From Vitellaria paradoxa (Eukaryota > Streptophyta > Magnoliopsida > Ericales > Sapotaceae), in contig CM034242.1 in assembly GCA_019916065.1 (NCBI GenBank), positions 12,964,879-13,028,878 of the forward strand: a stretch of 64,000 bases of DNA. Reading direction: 5' to 3'. The position numbers and the translations under genes are program-made. The notes under the pieces are model-generated. The model saw nothing but the letters and a program-made list of their open reading frames with translations. It was not told the DNA's origin and did no database searches. This document shows positions 25,401-36,982 of this stretch, piece after piece (the stretch's first letter is position 1; each line of letters opens with the position of its first letter).

Positions 25401-28400
25401 GGGCAAGGCCCCAGACAGGTAAAGTTCTTTGTCGTGCTTTCAGATGTAGGTTTACTGTTTTTTGGTTTAATTCTATTTGTGGTAAACCTTCCTGTGTAGG
25501 ATTTTATTCTATATTACAGTTGTTTCAAGTCTCAATTTTTGTAATCTTTGCATGCTGCTATGCTGTTTGCATTGTATCAAATACTTAGAATAGGAGTCTT
25601 TGGGTTTGCAGATGTGTTCTTTATCTTTCTCATGAATTTCATATATGGTGGACGTTCCAATGAACTAGATTAAAGCCTTCCATATGGTTTTGAGATCTTA
25701 TTTTTGGCTTTTAAAGTTTTTGTACTAACTGGAAAAATACTTTTTCAGATGGTTCAAACGGACTGCAGATTCATTCATTAAAGTGCCTTTCTTTGGAGCT
25801 GTTTCATACCTTACTTTGGCTGTTTCTCCATTCTGCATAGCATTTGCTGTTGTTTGGGCAGTTTACAGAGATGTTTCCTTTGCCTGGATAGGCCAAGACA
25901 TACTTGTAAGAATAAACTTTTTACATGTTTTTGCTTTTGATGCTTTTTCTGCATTCCAAGTGTATGCGTGTTAATTACCCAAAAAAAAAAAAAAGAGAAA
26001 AAAGCGTATGCATGTCCCACCAGAACTATAATTACTGTCAAGGCAATCTATAATTCCATCACTAAATTTAAGCTTTTTAAAATGACATGGTTTAGGTTTA
26101 ATTGTTAGCATATGAAACAAAAGGTTAAGCTAGTTTAATAGTTAGGATTTGGTCAGATAGATTGTTTGCTGCACATTTTGTATGCATGGTGAAACATGGT
26201 GGCTTCCTTTTCATTTTCCCCGATCTGAGAATTTCCTCTGTTTGATTCTTTCCTTAGTAATCTTCTCTTTTGTTTGTTCTCAAAAAGCAACAAGATATCC
26301 TTTTAGTTTGATGACATTGTATTTTCATTTTAAAGTTACCCATTAAAAAATAAAAATATTTGCTTCTTGATTTTATTTTATTTTATTTTTTTTGGAGGTT
26401 TACCACACAACCCGACAGTCCAACTCAAAGTTGGAATGAAGGTTGGGGTTTAAACACACATTAACACACCCAAACTCTCCCAATGTGGGAGAGCCTGCTT
26501 CTTGATGTTAAATGTGCTATTTTTGGTGCAATATCCCATTAGAGAGAGTTTTACCCTGTTGACATCTCTCTTCATGTTGTTATGCCTCCTATCTGACACC
26601 TCACACTGGTGTCTCTAACTTCCACGTGTGCTTGATTTTTGGTATAGGCTTTTTCTAAGTTGTGACAGTATTTGAATAATGATGCCTTTTCTTTTATCTC
26701 TACTTCAAACCAGGGAATTGCACTGATAATTACAGTTCTTCAGATTGTGCGCGTACCTAATCTCAAGGTAATGATTCTAAATTATTAAGATCCAATGGTT
26801 GGTAAATGACTACTTTAAGCATGCTGGACTGTTTCTTGCGTTCTTGCAATTGTGCCAATGGTAATATATTTGTTATCAACTAGGTCTTTCTATAAAGTAT
26901 TCATTGAAACTTAATGGAGTTGGTAGATGTTGTATTTCAAAATTTAAATAATTATGCCAATCGAAATGGTCCTAAACCTTTTTGACTATCCATGTAAGCC
27001 AGTGGTTTGCCTGTAGTTTCATTATTTATGCTTATTTTCTCACCGTGTGTTCCTTCAATGGCTCTTATTAGAGGTTGAAGTGCGTACAAAGATGGGCACT
27101 GTTTATTTATTTATATGTTTATTCTATGTGAATTTGTGAATCAGGTGGGTACCGTTCTTCTCAGTTGTGCCTTCTTGTATGACATATTTTGGGTATTCGT
27201 CTCTAAGAAGTTGTTCCATGAAAGTGTGATGATTGTGGTAAGCAATCCTCCAATATTGTCACTATGCTACAGCCTGATTATTTGATCCACATTAATTGTG
27301 CCTTTAGTGCCAGAGAGTAATTTGGAATTCGTCTTTGCAGGTGGCTCGTGGTGACAAAAGTGGGGAGGATGGTATTCCAATGCTGCTGAAGATTCCACGT
27401 TTGTTTGATCCTTGGGGTGGTTACAGCATCATAGGATTTGGTGACATCCTTTTACCAGGATTACTGATAGCATTTTCACTTAGGTTTGATTTATTTTGCT
27501 CCATCTAATTTGCAATTGCTCTATTTGTATTCTCATCCAATAAAAATAAATAAATAAATAAACAAACAAAAAAAAGCATTCCTAGGGAATGTAACTTTTG
27601 AATCATATCCTTGCTAAAATCAAATTTCACAGATCTCTCTCTCTCTCTCTCTCAGTTTTGTTTACATTTCCCAGATTCTGTGGTTCAAATAGGTTGAATC
27701 CATGGAAGATGTTCCTTTCAAAGATAATGAAAGGAATTAAAATTTTATGTACTTGTTCTTTGAGAACTATCGAAAGTTTCACTAATAAACTTGAATCTTG
27801 AGAACATGTCAAAACTGGAATGATTTAGACTCAAAACCATAACGGATCGGTGCATTCAAGGAGTTGCTTTACTCAAGATACTTGATATAATTTTTTTTTT
27901 TTCTTGAAAATGAATGAATAAAATAGAAATTTCTTTTCCTCTCTGTTTGAATTTCTCAAATTCTCCATTCAGTGACTAAGGTGGACAGGAGAATAAATTT
28001 TATCATGAACAATCACTCAGGTTTTAATTAATGCTTATGATATGGGTTGCCCTTGCAGGTATGATTGGTTGGAAAAGAAGAATCTCCGAGCTGGATACTT
28101 TTTGTGGGCAATGCTAGCTTATGGATTAGGTAAGAAATATAGTAATAATGTAATGCTGAAATGATGCAAAGCTTCATATGTACCATGTTATGGAGAAATC
28201 TATAATTTGTCAACAAAAGTTAAAGCTAGCGACATGGTAGAAATAACATTACAGTAGTTGCTGCTGTTTTATTATACCATGTCCATTGTACATTGTAATT
28301 TTCTGTGATACAATGCAGTATATAATTTATCGAAAAATATATGGCAGGTCTTCTTATTACCTATGTGGCCCTCAATCTGATGGATGGTCATGGCCAACCG

Positions 28401-28824
28401 GCATTGCTATATATAGTCCCATTCACGCTAGGTAATATTTTTCATCACAAGAAGCACAGATAAAACTTGACTGGATGCAAAAATGATGTTTACCTGTCAG
28501 AAAATGCTACTCTATCAGAATTTTTTACAAAAAGGATTGTATCTGAATCATCACTTTGTTGGGTTCTTTATTTTGGAGCAATTAGCCTGTAATGAATTTA
28601 CATCATTTTGGTGAACTATTCTAGTTAAAACTTCTGGTTGTATAGCATTACTCTTACCTGTTACCTGATTGGAAAATTTTCCCCCATCTATATACGCAGG
28701 GACGTTCTTGACACTGGGAAAAAAGAGAGGTGACCTGAAGATTCTGTGGGTGAGGGGGGAACCGGAAAGGGTTTGCCCTCATGTGCAGCTCCAAACCACC
28801 CAAGAATCCAGCCATGAGAAGTGA
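16442..28824 (+). CDS. SPPL: Signal peptide peptidase-like intramembrane aspartyl protease (PA-domain SPPL)
   Basis: Fourteen exons join in frame to 545 codons: 16442-16591, 19305-19463, 19571-19682, 21213-21332, 22100-22251, 22366-22548, 22827-22861, 25749-25905, 26714-26767, 27145-27237, 27341-27483, 28059-28129, 28348-28431, 28700-28824. All introns are GT-AG. The protein has a cleavable signal peptide (about 1-28), a lumenal protease-associated (PA) domain (about 55-180), then a multi-spanning membrane region from about residue 195. All GxGD-protease motifs are present: YD (D387), GFGD (D440) and PAL (494-496). PA-domain SPPLs cleave type II membrane proteins in endosomal/vacuolar or Golgi membranes; plant substrates are largely unknown. 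Start chosen because the signal peptide follows it directly. The C-terminus ends soon after a conserved GEPERVCPH stretch. No lesion seen. Length fits the family (about 540 aa). Confidence 0.95.
17695..17842 (+). repeat. Two ~74-bp tandem units in SPPL intron 1
   Basis: Each unit reads CCCCTAAGTTTTGAAAATC, then CATAGATTTTA(A/G)GATTTTTT, then AATATAGTGTTTG. A third, decayed unit may follow to about 17920. The GC-rich block just upstream (GGGGCCACGACCCC) is self-complementary. Confidence 0.7.
18784..19153. mobile_element. MITE, 370 bp, in SPPL intron 1
   Basis: The left end GCATAGTTCAAAGTCG and right end CGACTTTGAACTATGC are perfect 16-bp inverted repeats, and similarity continues a few bases inward (CAGTC versus TAGTC). 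TTCATA lies directly outside both ends (18778-18783 and 19154-19159), a likely 6-bp target duplication. The interior has two ~62-bp units, each with GGCGATA, GGCGAGATAT and AGATATCGGCCCAATT. No coding capacity; superfamily uncertain. Confidence 0.75.
20408..20512 (+). mobile_element. tRNA-derived SINE with 15-bp target duplication
   Basis: GTATTAGCTTACAAA occurs immediately before (20393-20407) and after (20513-20527) this 105-bp insert, a perfect 15-bp target duplication. The head GGTTAGCTCAGCTG resembles a tRNA A box. The tail GTCCGAATACC...GAGTTATA followed by A-rich sequence is the form seen in plant SINEs. A clear B box is not seen, so the copy is old or 5'/internally altered. Located in SPPL intron 3, same strand as the gene. 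Confidence 0.8.
23641..24441. mobile_element. Inverted-repeat element (~800 bp) in SPPL intron 7
   Basis: The left end CCAAGATTGTTAAAATCGAG and the right end (reverse complement CCAAGTTTGTTAAAATCTCG) form a terminal inverted repeat of about 20 bp with few mismatches. The interior repeats words such as AAAATCGAGATTTTACC in both orientations. No clear target duplication. A poly-T run at 23787-23803 might be a nested insertion. Confidence 0.55.
24622..24868. mobile_element. hAT-type MITE, 247 bp, in SPPL intron 7
   Basis: Ends TAGGGGTTGCA and TGCCACCCCTA are near-perfect inverted repeats. ATCTGCAT (24614-24621) and ATCTGTAT (24869-24876) flank it, an 8-bp duplication with one mismatch, as expected of hAT elements. 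The body is rich in CGTGTTAACGTGTTG-type words seen in common plant hAT MITEs. Confidence 0.75.
24930..24983 (+). repeat. (GGGGGA)n / (GGA)n purine tract
   Basis: About six GAGGGG units followed by GGA units on the coding strand inside SPPL intron 7. Runs of five to six Gs at regular spacing could form a G-quadruplex in the pre-mRNA. Confidence 0.85.
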
Positions 28825-29836
28825 AGCTTCAACCCCTTGTTGTAACTGTATTGCCTCTTGAGTCGTAGGTGAATGGTCAACTAAGAGCAGCATTTGAACC
28901 TCCATAAAATTATCATGCCATTTTATGCATCCGTATGTGAAATTTTCATTTTGCCCTTTGTTCACAAATTTTTTTTTTTTTTTTTTGTTGGTTAACCTAG
29001 GAACCAATCTCATTGAGCCACATTAGTAGGGACGAGGCTCATGTAGGACCAGCCACCCCTCTCGCCCCCAAGGTTTGGAAGATGTCTAAATTATGTAATA
29101 TATTTTAACTCTTTAAAACTTTTCTTGTAACAATGGCCCCCTTCTTAAATATAGTAGCTTGCTACTATTAATTAAGGATAAGGGTACTTAATGATTCGTG
29201 TTTTATTTATGTATTTATTTATTTATCTTGTTTTGTCGTCTATTTAATTGGAGCATGTAAATTTAATTTTTTTCACCTTGTAAATAGAAGCTTAGTCCAT
29301 CCGTATAGGTGGTATTTGATTTGCCAAAAAAATAAAAAGTCGTAAAGGTGACGCGTGACAAAATTTGATTGAAAAAAAATTAAAAAAATTAAGAAAAATT
29401 AGAAGTTTTGATTTTTTTTGAGGATTCAAAAAGAAAAAAGAAAAACTAGAAATAGTTGCCAAAATTAATGATTCTATAGTCCCTAATCTCTCTCTCTCTC
29501 TCTCTCTCTCTATTTTTCATTGAACAAAATTGTGGCCCTCCCATTATATAATCTTAGCTTGGTCCCCTTGCACATTAGTCTCGTGCCTGAACCATAGACT
29601 TGGGAAAACTGCATTCACCCCCTTATACATACTTCACTTAAGGCCGAAGCTGAAGGAGGTGGCCATGAGGATGCCTCTGTGTATAATTGAACTTACGACC
29701 GGTTGAGATTAGAGTTAGGTGCATGTTTGTTCCTAACACTTGGGCTAATCATCGTGGTTCACAATAAAATTCTTATTTTTGCCCTTATTAATCTATTACA
29801 AAATAGAGATGAGGAAAAAAGTGGGAAAAATATGTT

Positions 29837-29980
29837 AGTCTCGTGACATTGATTTAGAACCGTTGAATTAAAATTTAACGGATCAGGTGCATTCAAATTA
29901 TTTTAATTTAAAAAAAAAAACGTAAATATATATATACTGTTAAATTTTAATTCAACGATTTTGATTACAAGCTACGAGAT
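29837..29980. mobile_element. Hairpin MITE (~145 bp)
   Basis: The arm at 29838-29880 (with CGTTGAATTAAAATTTAACG) is matched in inverse at 29938-29980 (GTTAAATTTTAATTCAACG). The two arms cover most of the element, so single strands could fold into a long hairpin. Target duplication not resolved. Related words at about 15385 and 30838 suggest other decayed copies. Confidence 0.55.
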
Positions 29981-30314
29981 TGACATAACTCCCTACGTTT
30001 GAACATGAGTCAAAGGTGGTTTGTGTGTGTGTGTGTGTGTTACTATCAGAGAGCACTAATCTTCCTAATGGATATCAAAATCATTTAGCATGTGAATCAT
30101 ATCCATGTGTAGGTCCGGATGTACCTTTACAATCAAACAGCTAGCTTGAATTTTCCCCTCTTACATATTTGGATAATGCCCCCGTAGCCAAACATACCCT
30201 TTGTTTAAAAGATTTAAAATTAAAAAGGGAGTCTATATGTCTATGATGTAACCATGAAAAAGAGGGCTAGGTCCTAATATTCCATTGAAGATGCTTCTAA
30301 TCTCTTCTCATCTA

Positions 30315-30345
<31 letters not shown>

Positions 30346-30763
30346 GAACATTACCTTCTTGATAGAACGTTGTTTTCACTTTTCAATATAGAATGCCCAA
30401 ATAAACTGGCTTCTCTTTGTGCCAAAGGGGGGAAGAGCTGAGAAAGGACAAAAGAGCCCCCAATTACTCGTGATCGTTGGGTTGGACGCCTGGGGGCATT
30501 TTTTTTTTTTTAATCTTTTCTCATAATAGGGCCATTTAATTTTTTTATTTTTTGTTTATTTATTTATTTATTTTTGTGACAACCTGTTCAAAACTTCAAA
30601 TGGGTCGATCCATCATTTGGTTATGCCTATGCGGCATCATTTAAAAAAAAATGTAATTGTGACGTCAGATGATGCCAGGTGGCTGGAGGACGAGAATTGG
30701 ACGGTTGGTGTAAGGTGTAAGAGAGGATTAGCAGACCGATATTAAGAATTTTGGTTCTTATAA

Positions 30764-30837
30764 TAAGATAGAATGATTTTTAAAAATAATTTTTTCATAA
30801 TAAAATAGAATGATTTTTAAAAATAATTTTTTCATAA
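30764..30837 (+). repeat. 37-bp tandem duplication
   Basis: ATAGAATGATTTTTAAAAAT followed by AATTTTTTCATAA occurs twice with a 37-bp period and at most one or two differences. Confidence 0.75.
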
Positions 30838-32640
30838 ATTAAAATTCAACGGTTGAGAATTATTTTTTTTTTCATTTAATGATTGAAATCATTTTCATAT
30901 TTTTAATTTTTCGTTCAATTTTTATTTTAGCGAACCTTATTACTATTTATTTCGCAAAATAGTTTAGAAATTTTAAATTTTATCATATTTGAAGATGGAA
31001 GATCATATGTAAATCAAAACTATCAATTTAAATTTCGCTCAACTATAATTTCTAGGAAATTAAACCTTCTAAATTAAAACACTACAATTTGTATTTTTTT
31101 ATGGTGTTTATCAAAAATTAATTAGAAAGAGAGGGGGACCAAAACACAAGTAGATAAAACTTTTGAAAAAAAAAATTAAAACTCATAAATTGTCATAATT
31201 TTTTTCTATTTAAACTTTTCACAAGTTTCAACTATATAAGAGACTTAGAGGCCGTTTGGAGTGTAAAAAAAAATATTAACAAAAGTGAAATTTTTTAGAA
31301 TTTGGAGTGTCAAATGTTGTTTTGAAATGATAGTTAGATTCTTGTGTTTGATTTGACATAAAATTGTTAAAAATTATATAAAGTAATACGTGCAAATTTT
31401 AATGGAGAATCTTGAAAACATTTAGAGTTTTGTAAAACTTTTTTCGTACAAATGTCAATCTATCTTTTTAAAAATCTGTCAAAATTCATTAGAACGCACT
31501 ATAATAGTTGATTTCAATGAATTTTGACAAATATTTTTGAAAAATTAAAATTTTTTAGAGTTTGAAAAAGTTAAAATTTTTGAAAATTTTGAAATTATTT
31601 AGAGTTTCAAACAGCTCCTTAATACTAATTTTGTTTAGAGTCTCATAAGTACGAGTTATTGCTAGTTGTTCAATATTAATCGACAACATAGGTAAAAGTT
31701 TCTTGTAAAATTTATACATACAGGTTGCTTTTGGAGGTCTATTTTTTTTCGAGAGCAACAGTTTCAAAAGTAAAGAAAGGAATAAAAAATTAATAAAAGT
31801 TAAAAAAAATAATAAAAGTTGAAGCTTTTTAATAAAATTTGATGAACCAAACATGCTCGTAAACAACAATTATGGAGTGTTTGAAAGCTCATATTTTAGT
31901 GAAAATTGACAAAAGTATAATGCATTAGTCATTTTTTGACGTTTTGAAGATAAACTCTAAATTTTTAAAATAATTCGATCGAACGTGATTAAATAATCCG
32001 TTCAAACAGATTTTGCATATTGTATCAGACTTTTGAACTGATAATACCTGTTTGAACGTGGTTAAATGATTCATTTGAATAATTTTAATTAAAAAAATTG
32101 ACAGAAATTAATAAAATTTGACAAAACTTAGTTAAAATTTGTAAAAGTTAAAATTTTAAAATAAACGTACAAAAAATGAGAATAATTAAAAGTTAATAAA
32201 AATCTATAGCATTTGAAGTTTTAAAATTAACGTTAAAAAAAATTTGAGTTCGCAAACGGTCTTAATTATGCAAATTAACATTTTCCTTCTAACAAATTTT
32301 TTTTTTCCCCTTCCCTCTATTAATTTAATGCAAAAGGTCACTGACGCCGGCTGGGGGGCCCTAAGGCAGCAGTGCAGGCGGGTGGGGTCCAAAAAGCAGA
32401 AGCATGTGAACAAAAGGGAACAAGACCAAATGGGCGTCCCATGAGGGGGAGTCGTAAAGTATAGAGTTGGCTGCCCTTTCCATGTCACAGATGAATCACA
32501 ATTGAGTTTGATGTGGCCCAGAAATTCCCAAAAAAGATTATTTGAAAGAAAGAAATAAAAAGAAGGAAAAGAAAGGCACGCAATGTAATAATGTTGCCCC
32601 CACTTGGTTTGGCTAAATCCATGCATATATACATACATAT

Positions 32641-32673
<33 letters not shown>

Positions 32674-32892
32674 CACGTTACATTACCCCGCACTTAGTTT
32701 GGCTAAATTCGTATACACATACATACATTACTCTTGTTTGACACTACTAAAAATTATTAAAATTTACTAATTTTAACCATTTTTTATATTTTTTTCAATC
32801 AAAATTTTTTACATTTCACATTTATGTCACATTTTTCTTCTTTTATTGTACTTTTTATCTTATTTTTTGTAAACCAAATATCCCCATTATAC

Positions 32893-32924
<32 letters not shown>

Positions 32925-33581
32925 TATATATTTTTTGGCATTTGATTCCATGAAATGAAATGTTGTCTCTTATGTTATGGTATGTGTGATTTTTAAACGG
33001 TAATAAAATTCAAGGAGACGACTGTTTTAAATTATTTTTTAATTTATATACATTTTTTTTTATTCTTAAGCATAGTTAGCCTCTAGGCCTTATTTGAAGG
33101 GAAAAAAAAAAAGAAAAAAAAATCCATCAATTTTTGGTATTTTTAGCATTGGTAAGATATCAAAAATTACGAATTTTACCGAGTTAGTAAATTGTCAAAA
33201 TAATAATTTTTATTGGGTTAACGAAGAGTATAGTAATTATTTCACTTTAATTTTATTTAAAAATTATTAATATTTTTATAAAAATACTTAAAATTTAAAA
33301 AAAAAATTACTTACCAAAAAAAATCATTAAAAATTTAATTTCTAAATGGGAGCTTAATAATTACTCTTATCAACAACCAAAGAGTTTGTGATGGCGGGCC
33401 CGCCTGACATTGGAGTGTGAGTAATCTCGTGACTTTCGTCCCCCCTCTTCTTTCTTTCTCTCTCTCTCTCACTAGTTGAATATTAATTTAAGATTAAAAA
33501 AATTAATTAATTGTTTTTTAATTTAAAATTCATAAACCTTCCCATATCCTTGAATTTAAATTAACTCATAACAGCTAAAAT

Positions 33582-33880
33582 GGGGGCAATTCTGCCGGGT
33601 TTAAAAGGGTTGCAGTGGAGATATCTACTGCAAGGGTTACAGTGAAAAAATAAAGGGTTAAGATTTATTTGCACTCTAATGACGCGTGATTTTTAACATT
33701 TCACATTAATTGTGCTCTAATCAATTTTTTTAATTTTTATTTTTATTTTGAAAATAATTTTAATTAAAATAAATAGGAACCATTGAATTAAATGCAAGCA
33801 AATCTTAATCTTTCATTTTCCACTGCAGCCCCTGCAGTGGATATCTTCACTGCAGTCCCCTTGTACCCAATTCTGCCCCC
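33582..33880. mobile_element. CTGCAG-rich inverted-repeat element, copy A
   Basis: The left end (GGGTTGCAGTGGAGATATC, TACTGCAAGGGTTACAGTG) is matched in inverse at the right end (CACTGCAGCCCCTGCAGTGG, ATATCTTCACTGCAGTCCCC). The arm itself carries two CTGCAGTG-type words spaced about 20 bp. The AT-rich centre is similar to copy B, which lies directly downstream. No coding frame. I do not recognise the superfamily. Confidence 0.65.
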
Positions 33881-34180
33881 TCCTCCCCCGTTCCAGGGGG
33901 CTGCAGTGAAGAAATCCACTGCGGGGCTGCAGTGGAAGAATGAATGGTTAATATTTGTTTGAACTTCAATGATACGTAACTATTGACATTCCGCATTAAT
34001 TGTGCTTCAATCAGATTTTTAAAATTTTATTTTTATTTTAAAAATATTTTTAATTAAAATAAATTAAAACCATTGGATTAAGTGTAAACAAATCTCAACG
34101 GTTCATTTTTCACTGCAGCTTCTGTAGTGGATTTCTTCACTGCAGCCCCCTGGAACCCCCTTCTCCCGTTTCTCCTTCTC
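33881..34180. mobile_element. CTGCAG-rich inverted-repeat element, copy B
   Basis: The left end runs GTTCCAGGGGGCTGCAGTG then AAGAAATCCACTGCGGGG. It is inverted at the right end (TAGTGGATTTCTTCACTGCA, GCCCCCTGGAAC). The ends match copy A, as does the centre (GCATTAATTGTGCTTCAATC versus CACATTAATTGTGCTCTAAT). Two adjacent copies in the same orientation suggest insertion of one next to the other or a tandem array. Confidence 0.65.
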
Positions 34181-35387
34181 GTAGTGTTTGAATAACCAAA
34201 AAAAAAAAAAAAGAATAAAATAAATGAAAAGTTAGTTAATGTAAAAATAATATGCAGTAAAATTTGATTGGAGCTCTTAGTTTAAATTCTCTTCCTAACA
34301 ATTCTTAGGGCTAAGCTTATGTGGGTGCATCCAACTCTTAAGTATGGGTCTAAATTTCTATCGTTATGCGAATTTACGAATCTCTAACTTACTATTGTAT
34401 GTTAAGGGGTCGATAGATGTGACGTAAATTAATGAAAATAAATTTTTTAAGAATTTAGATAGTAGAGTGAGTCTCTTGAGATCCAATTTAATTTTGATAA
34501 ATTTTGATAAACAAAATAATCCTATTTGATTATTTGGAGTGGGACGGAGTACTTTGAACTTATTGTGTCCGTTGGTAATCTAACCCAGATGCTGATCAAT
34601 GCTTTTCACTTTCCCAACGGTCGGTTACTTTTTATCCACGCTCATTTTATTTGGGAGGAGTTTGGAATGAAAAAAAAAAAATAAAATGAGATAATTTAAA
34701 ATAATTTATGAGTTGATAATTTATATAATAAAATAAAAAATAAAAAATTTTTAAAATTCTTTAGTATTTTTGATTTGCCATACGCATTCAATGTGGCTGT
34801 GATTTTCAGAAGTTTAAGCTTCATTTTTATTAAAAAAAAAATTGCAGTTGAACAGTGGTGACCGAAAAGACTAAATTACCCTTGCATGCAGATGGTGGGG
34901 CGTGAAGAGGGGCAAGGAGGAGGTGGTGGGCAGTCAGGTTTCAATTTGCTTGAGCTACACCGGACCAAAACTGAGATTGTCGCTCCGTTTGATTTGTAAA
35001 TAAACTGTATAAAATTTTATAAATCACTATTAATTTTATATCATATTAATTTTTTTTATTTTATTACACGTATTACGAATTTTTAAATATTACAAATTTT
35101 TAATTTATCTCAATTTAACTCACTTTAAACTCACCTGACGCGGATGATCATGATCGCTGATTTTGCTTTCATATTTTCAAGGTTGGCCCCAATCATTTCA
35201 TAATTAGGTAGAATGGGATGGCCCACAATAGCTAATCATGCTCATCTGAATTAATAAAATAAATAAAATATTAGTAAAGCTGTGGACAATAGATAAGAAC
35301 AAACAAATCATATTACAAAAAAAAAAAAAAAAAAAAAAAAAAACAAACCATCCTGTTAACATCCTTTTGGCTCTTTCCAGAACCTAC

Positions 35388-35418
<31 letters not shown>

Positions 35419-36440
35419 AAGTGTCTCTTACACTGTCCTTTTATTTTTTTTCTTTCCCTAGTTTGAATTTCATTAAAATGTCCAAACATCCTTTGAGTCA
35501 TCAACTTTATGTATGAATTTAATTAAAAAATTAAAAATATAATATATCAACATAATTTAATTTTTAATATAAAAAAATTTAAATTTGGAAACTTATCAAA
35601 AATATTTTTATTTTTAAAAATTTCACTTATAATATATGAGTTACATTGTTATGATAAAAATTAAAAATATTTTAGTAAATTGTCAGATTTTATATTTTGA
35701 AATTATTTTTATTATAATAATTTAATTATATTGATAAGTTATATTTTTTTTAATTTTTTATAATTTAGTGAAATTAATATGTAAAGTAATGATACAAAGT
35801 ATATTTTGATTATTTCAATAAAATTAAAAAAAAAAAGAAAAATGTTAAGTGCTAGAGGCATGAGACATCTAAGGGAAGTAAATAGAGGTTCTCAAAATTG
35901 AAAAGTAAACTTATTTTTATTTTAAAATGTTTAATATATTTTATTTTTAATTGCACACTAGCATTCGAGTTTAGAATTATTCATTTAGTAGAATTGATTT
36001 GGTTTTAAAGTAAATAATTAATTTGATAAATAAAATTTCATATGTGAAATATATATTTAAATTTTAGAATAGAATAGAATTTAATTAAATTAATTTAAAG
36101 AAATACTAAATTTAACTTTATTAATGAAAAAAATAAATATAATATATATAAATAAATTTATTCACTTACTTCAATGACTTAAGGAAAGAATAAATTTTTG
36201 TTAAATCTAATGTTTTAAATTAAAATTTAAAAGATATAAAATTTTAAAATTTAAATTATAAAATAAAATAAAATTTTATTTGTAAAATTTTATTTTAATT
36301 TAAACGTAAGTATTAATAAAAATTTTAATCAAATAAATTAAATTTCATTAAATTGAACATTTCAAAGCGTAAATTTATTGACAAGAATGAGGACATCTAG
36401 CATTACTTTTTTTTTTTTTTCTTTTAGGAGAATAAGGACT
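34181..36440. other. Intergenic DNA upstream of PIP1
   Basis: AT-rich, with a possible short MITE relative at about 34983-35128 (ATTACACGTATTACGAATTTT matches the core of the 11422 family loosely). It also has a 27-base poly-A run (35317-35343) and a CT microsatellite (35393-35419). No gene found. Confidence 0.5.
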
Positions 36441-36446
36441 TTCCAC

Positions 36447-36458
36447 CTATAAAAAAAA
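36447..36458 (+). promoter_or_regulatory. Putative TATA box of PIP1
   Basis: CCTATAAAAAAA sits about 110 bp upstream of the PIP1 start codon. That is a plausible distance for a TATA box with a 70-80 base leader. Inferred from position and sequence only. Confidence 0.45.
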
Positions 36459-36562
36459 CCCAAGCCAATCCCCATCTTCTGTTACATCTTTCACAAGCTG
36501 CTTCCAGGGTGAGGAAGGAGTGAGAGAGAGTTCTTCATTGAGAGGAAGGTCTGTGAGTGAAA

Positions 36563-36943
36563 ATGGAGGGTAAGGAGGAGGATGTGAAGCTTGGAGCTAC
36601 GAAGTTCACAGAGAGGCAACCTTTGGGCACTGCAGCTCAAGGCGACAAAGACTACCAGGAGCCACCACCAGCACCTTTGTTTGAGCCTGAGGAGCTAACT
36701 TCATGGTCCTTCTACAGGGCTGGGATTGCAGAGTTCATGGCCACTTTCCTCTTCTTGTACATCTCAATTTTGACTGTCATGGGTGTGTTGAGAACAACTA
36801 ACAAGTGTGCTTCTGTGGGTACCCAAGGGATTGCTTGGGCCTTTGGTGGTATGATCTTTGTCCTTGTGTACTGCACTGCTGGTATCTCAGGTAAGCAATT
36901 CTCCTTCCACTAAAAAGCTCTGTTTCTTCTCTATTTATGCTCC

Positions 36944-36982
<39 letters not shown>

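Larger units (their letters stand above)
22862..25748 (+). other. SPPL intron 7 (2.9 kb) with transposon insertions
   Basis: Holds an inverted-repeat element (23641-24441), a hAT-type MITE (24622-24868) and a purine-rich repeat (24930-24983). A 119-codon open frame at 25140-25499 has no recognised domain and lies wholly inside the intron, so I do not call it a gene. Confidence 0.6.
28825..33580. other. Intergenic DNA between SPPL and the CTGCAG repeat pair
   Basis: The first few hundred bases should be SPPL 3' UTR. Contents: a poly-T bounded segment (28964-29070) possibly a minus-strand retroposon, CT (29487-29511), GT (30022-30041) and ATT (30315-30345) microsatellites, a hairpin MITE (29837-29980), a 37-bp tandem duplication (30764-30837), and degenerate GTTTGGAGTG-type MITE debris (31250-31560, 32735). 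Short open frames (31555-31869, 32204-32650) look random. Confidence 0.5.

Noticed and set aside
25140..25499. 119-codon plus-strand frame in SPPL intron 7
   Set aside because: No recognised domain, no match to the SPPL frame order, and it lies between exons 7 and 8, whose joining restores the conserved LSRWFKR region.
28654..29013. 119-codon minus-strand frame over the SPPL 3' end
   Set aside because: It is the antisense shadow of SPPL exon 14 plus a poly-T tract that yields a lysine run.
28964..29070. Minus-strand SINE next to the SPPL 3' end
   Set aside because: A poly-T tract and a GC-rich body suggest a retroposon, but no target duplication or tRNA-like promoter could be seen, so I left it uncalled.
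36557..36562. An upstream GTG start for PIP1 adding two residues
   Set aside because: Plant nuclear genes use ATG, and the ATG at 36563 gives the standard PIP1 N-terminus.
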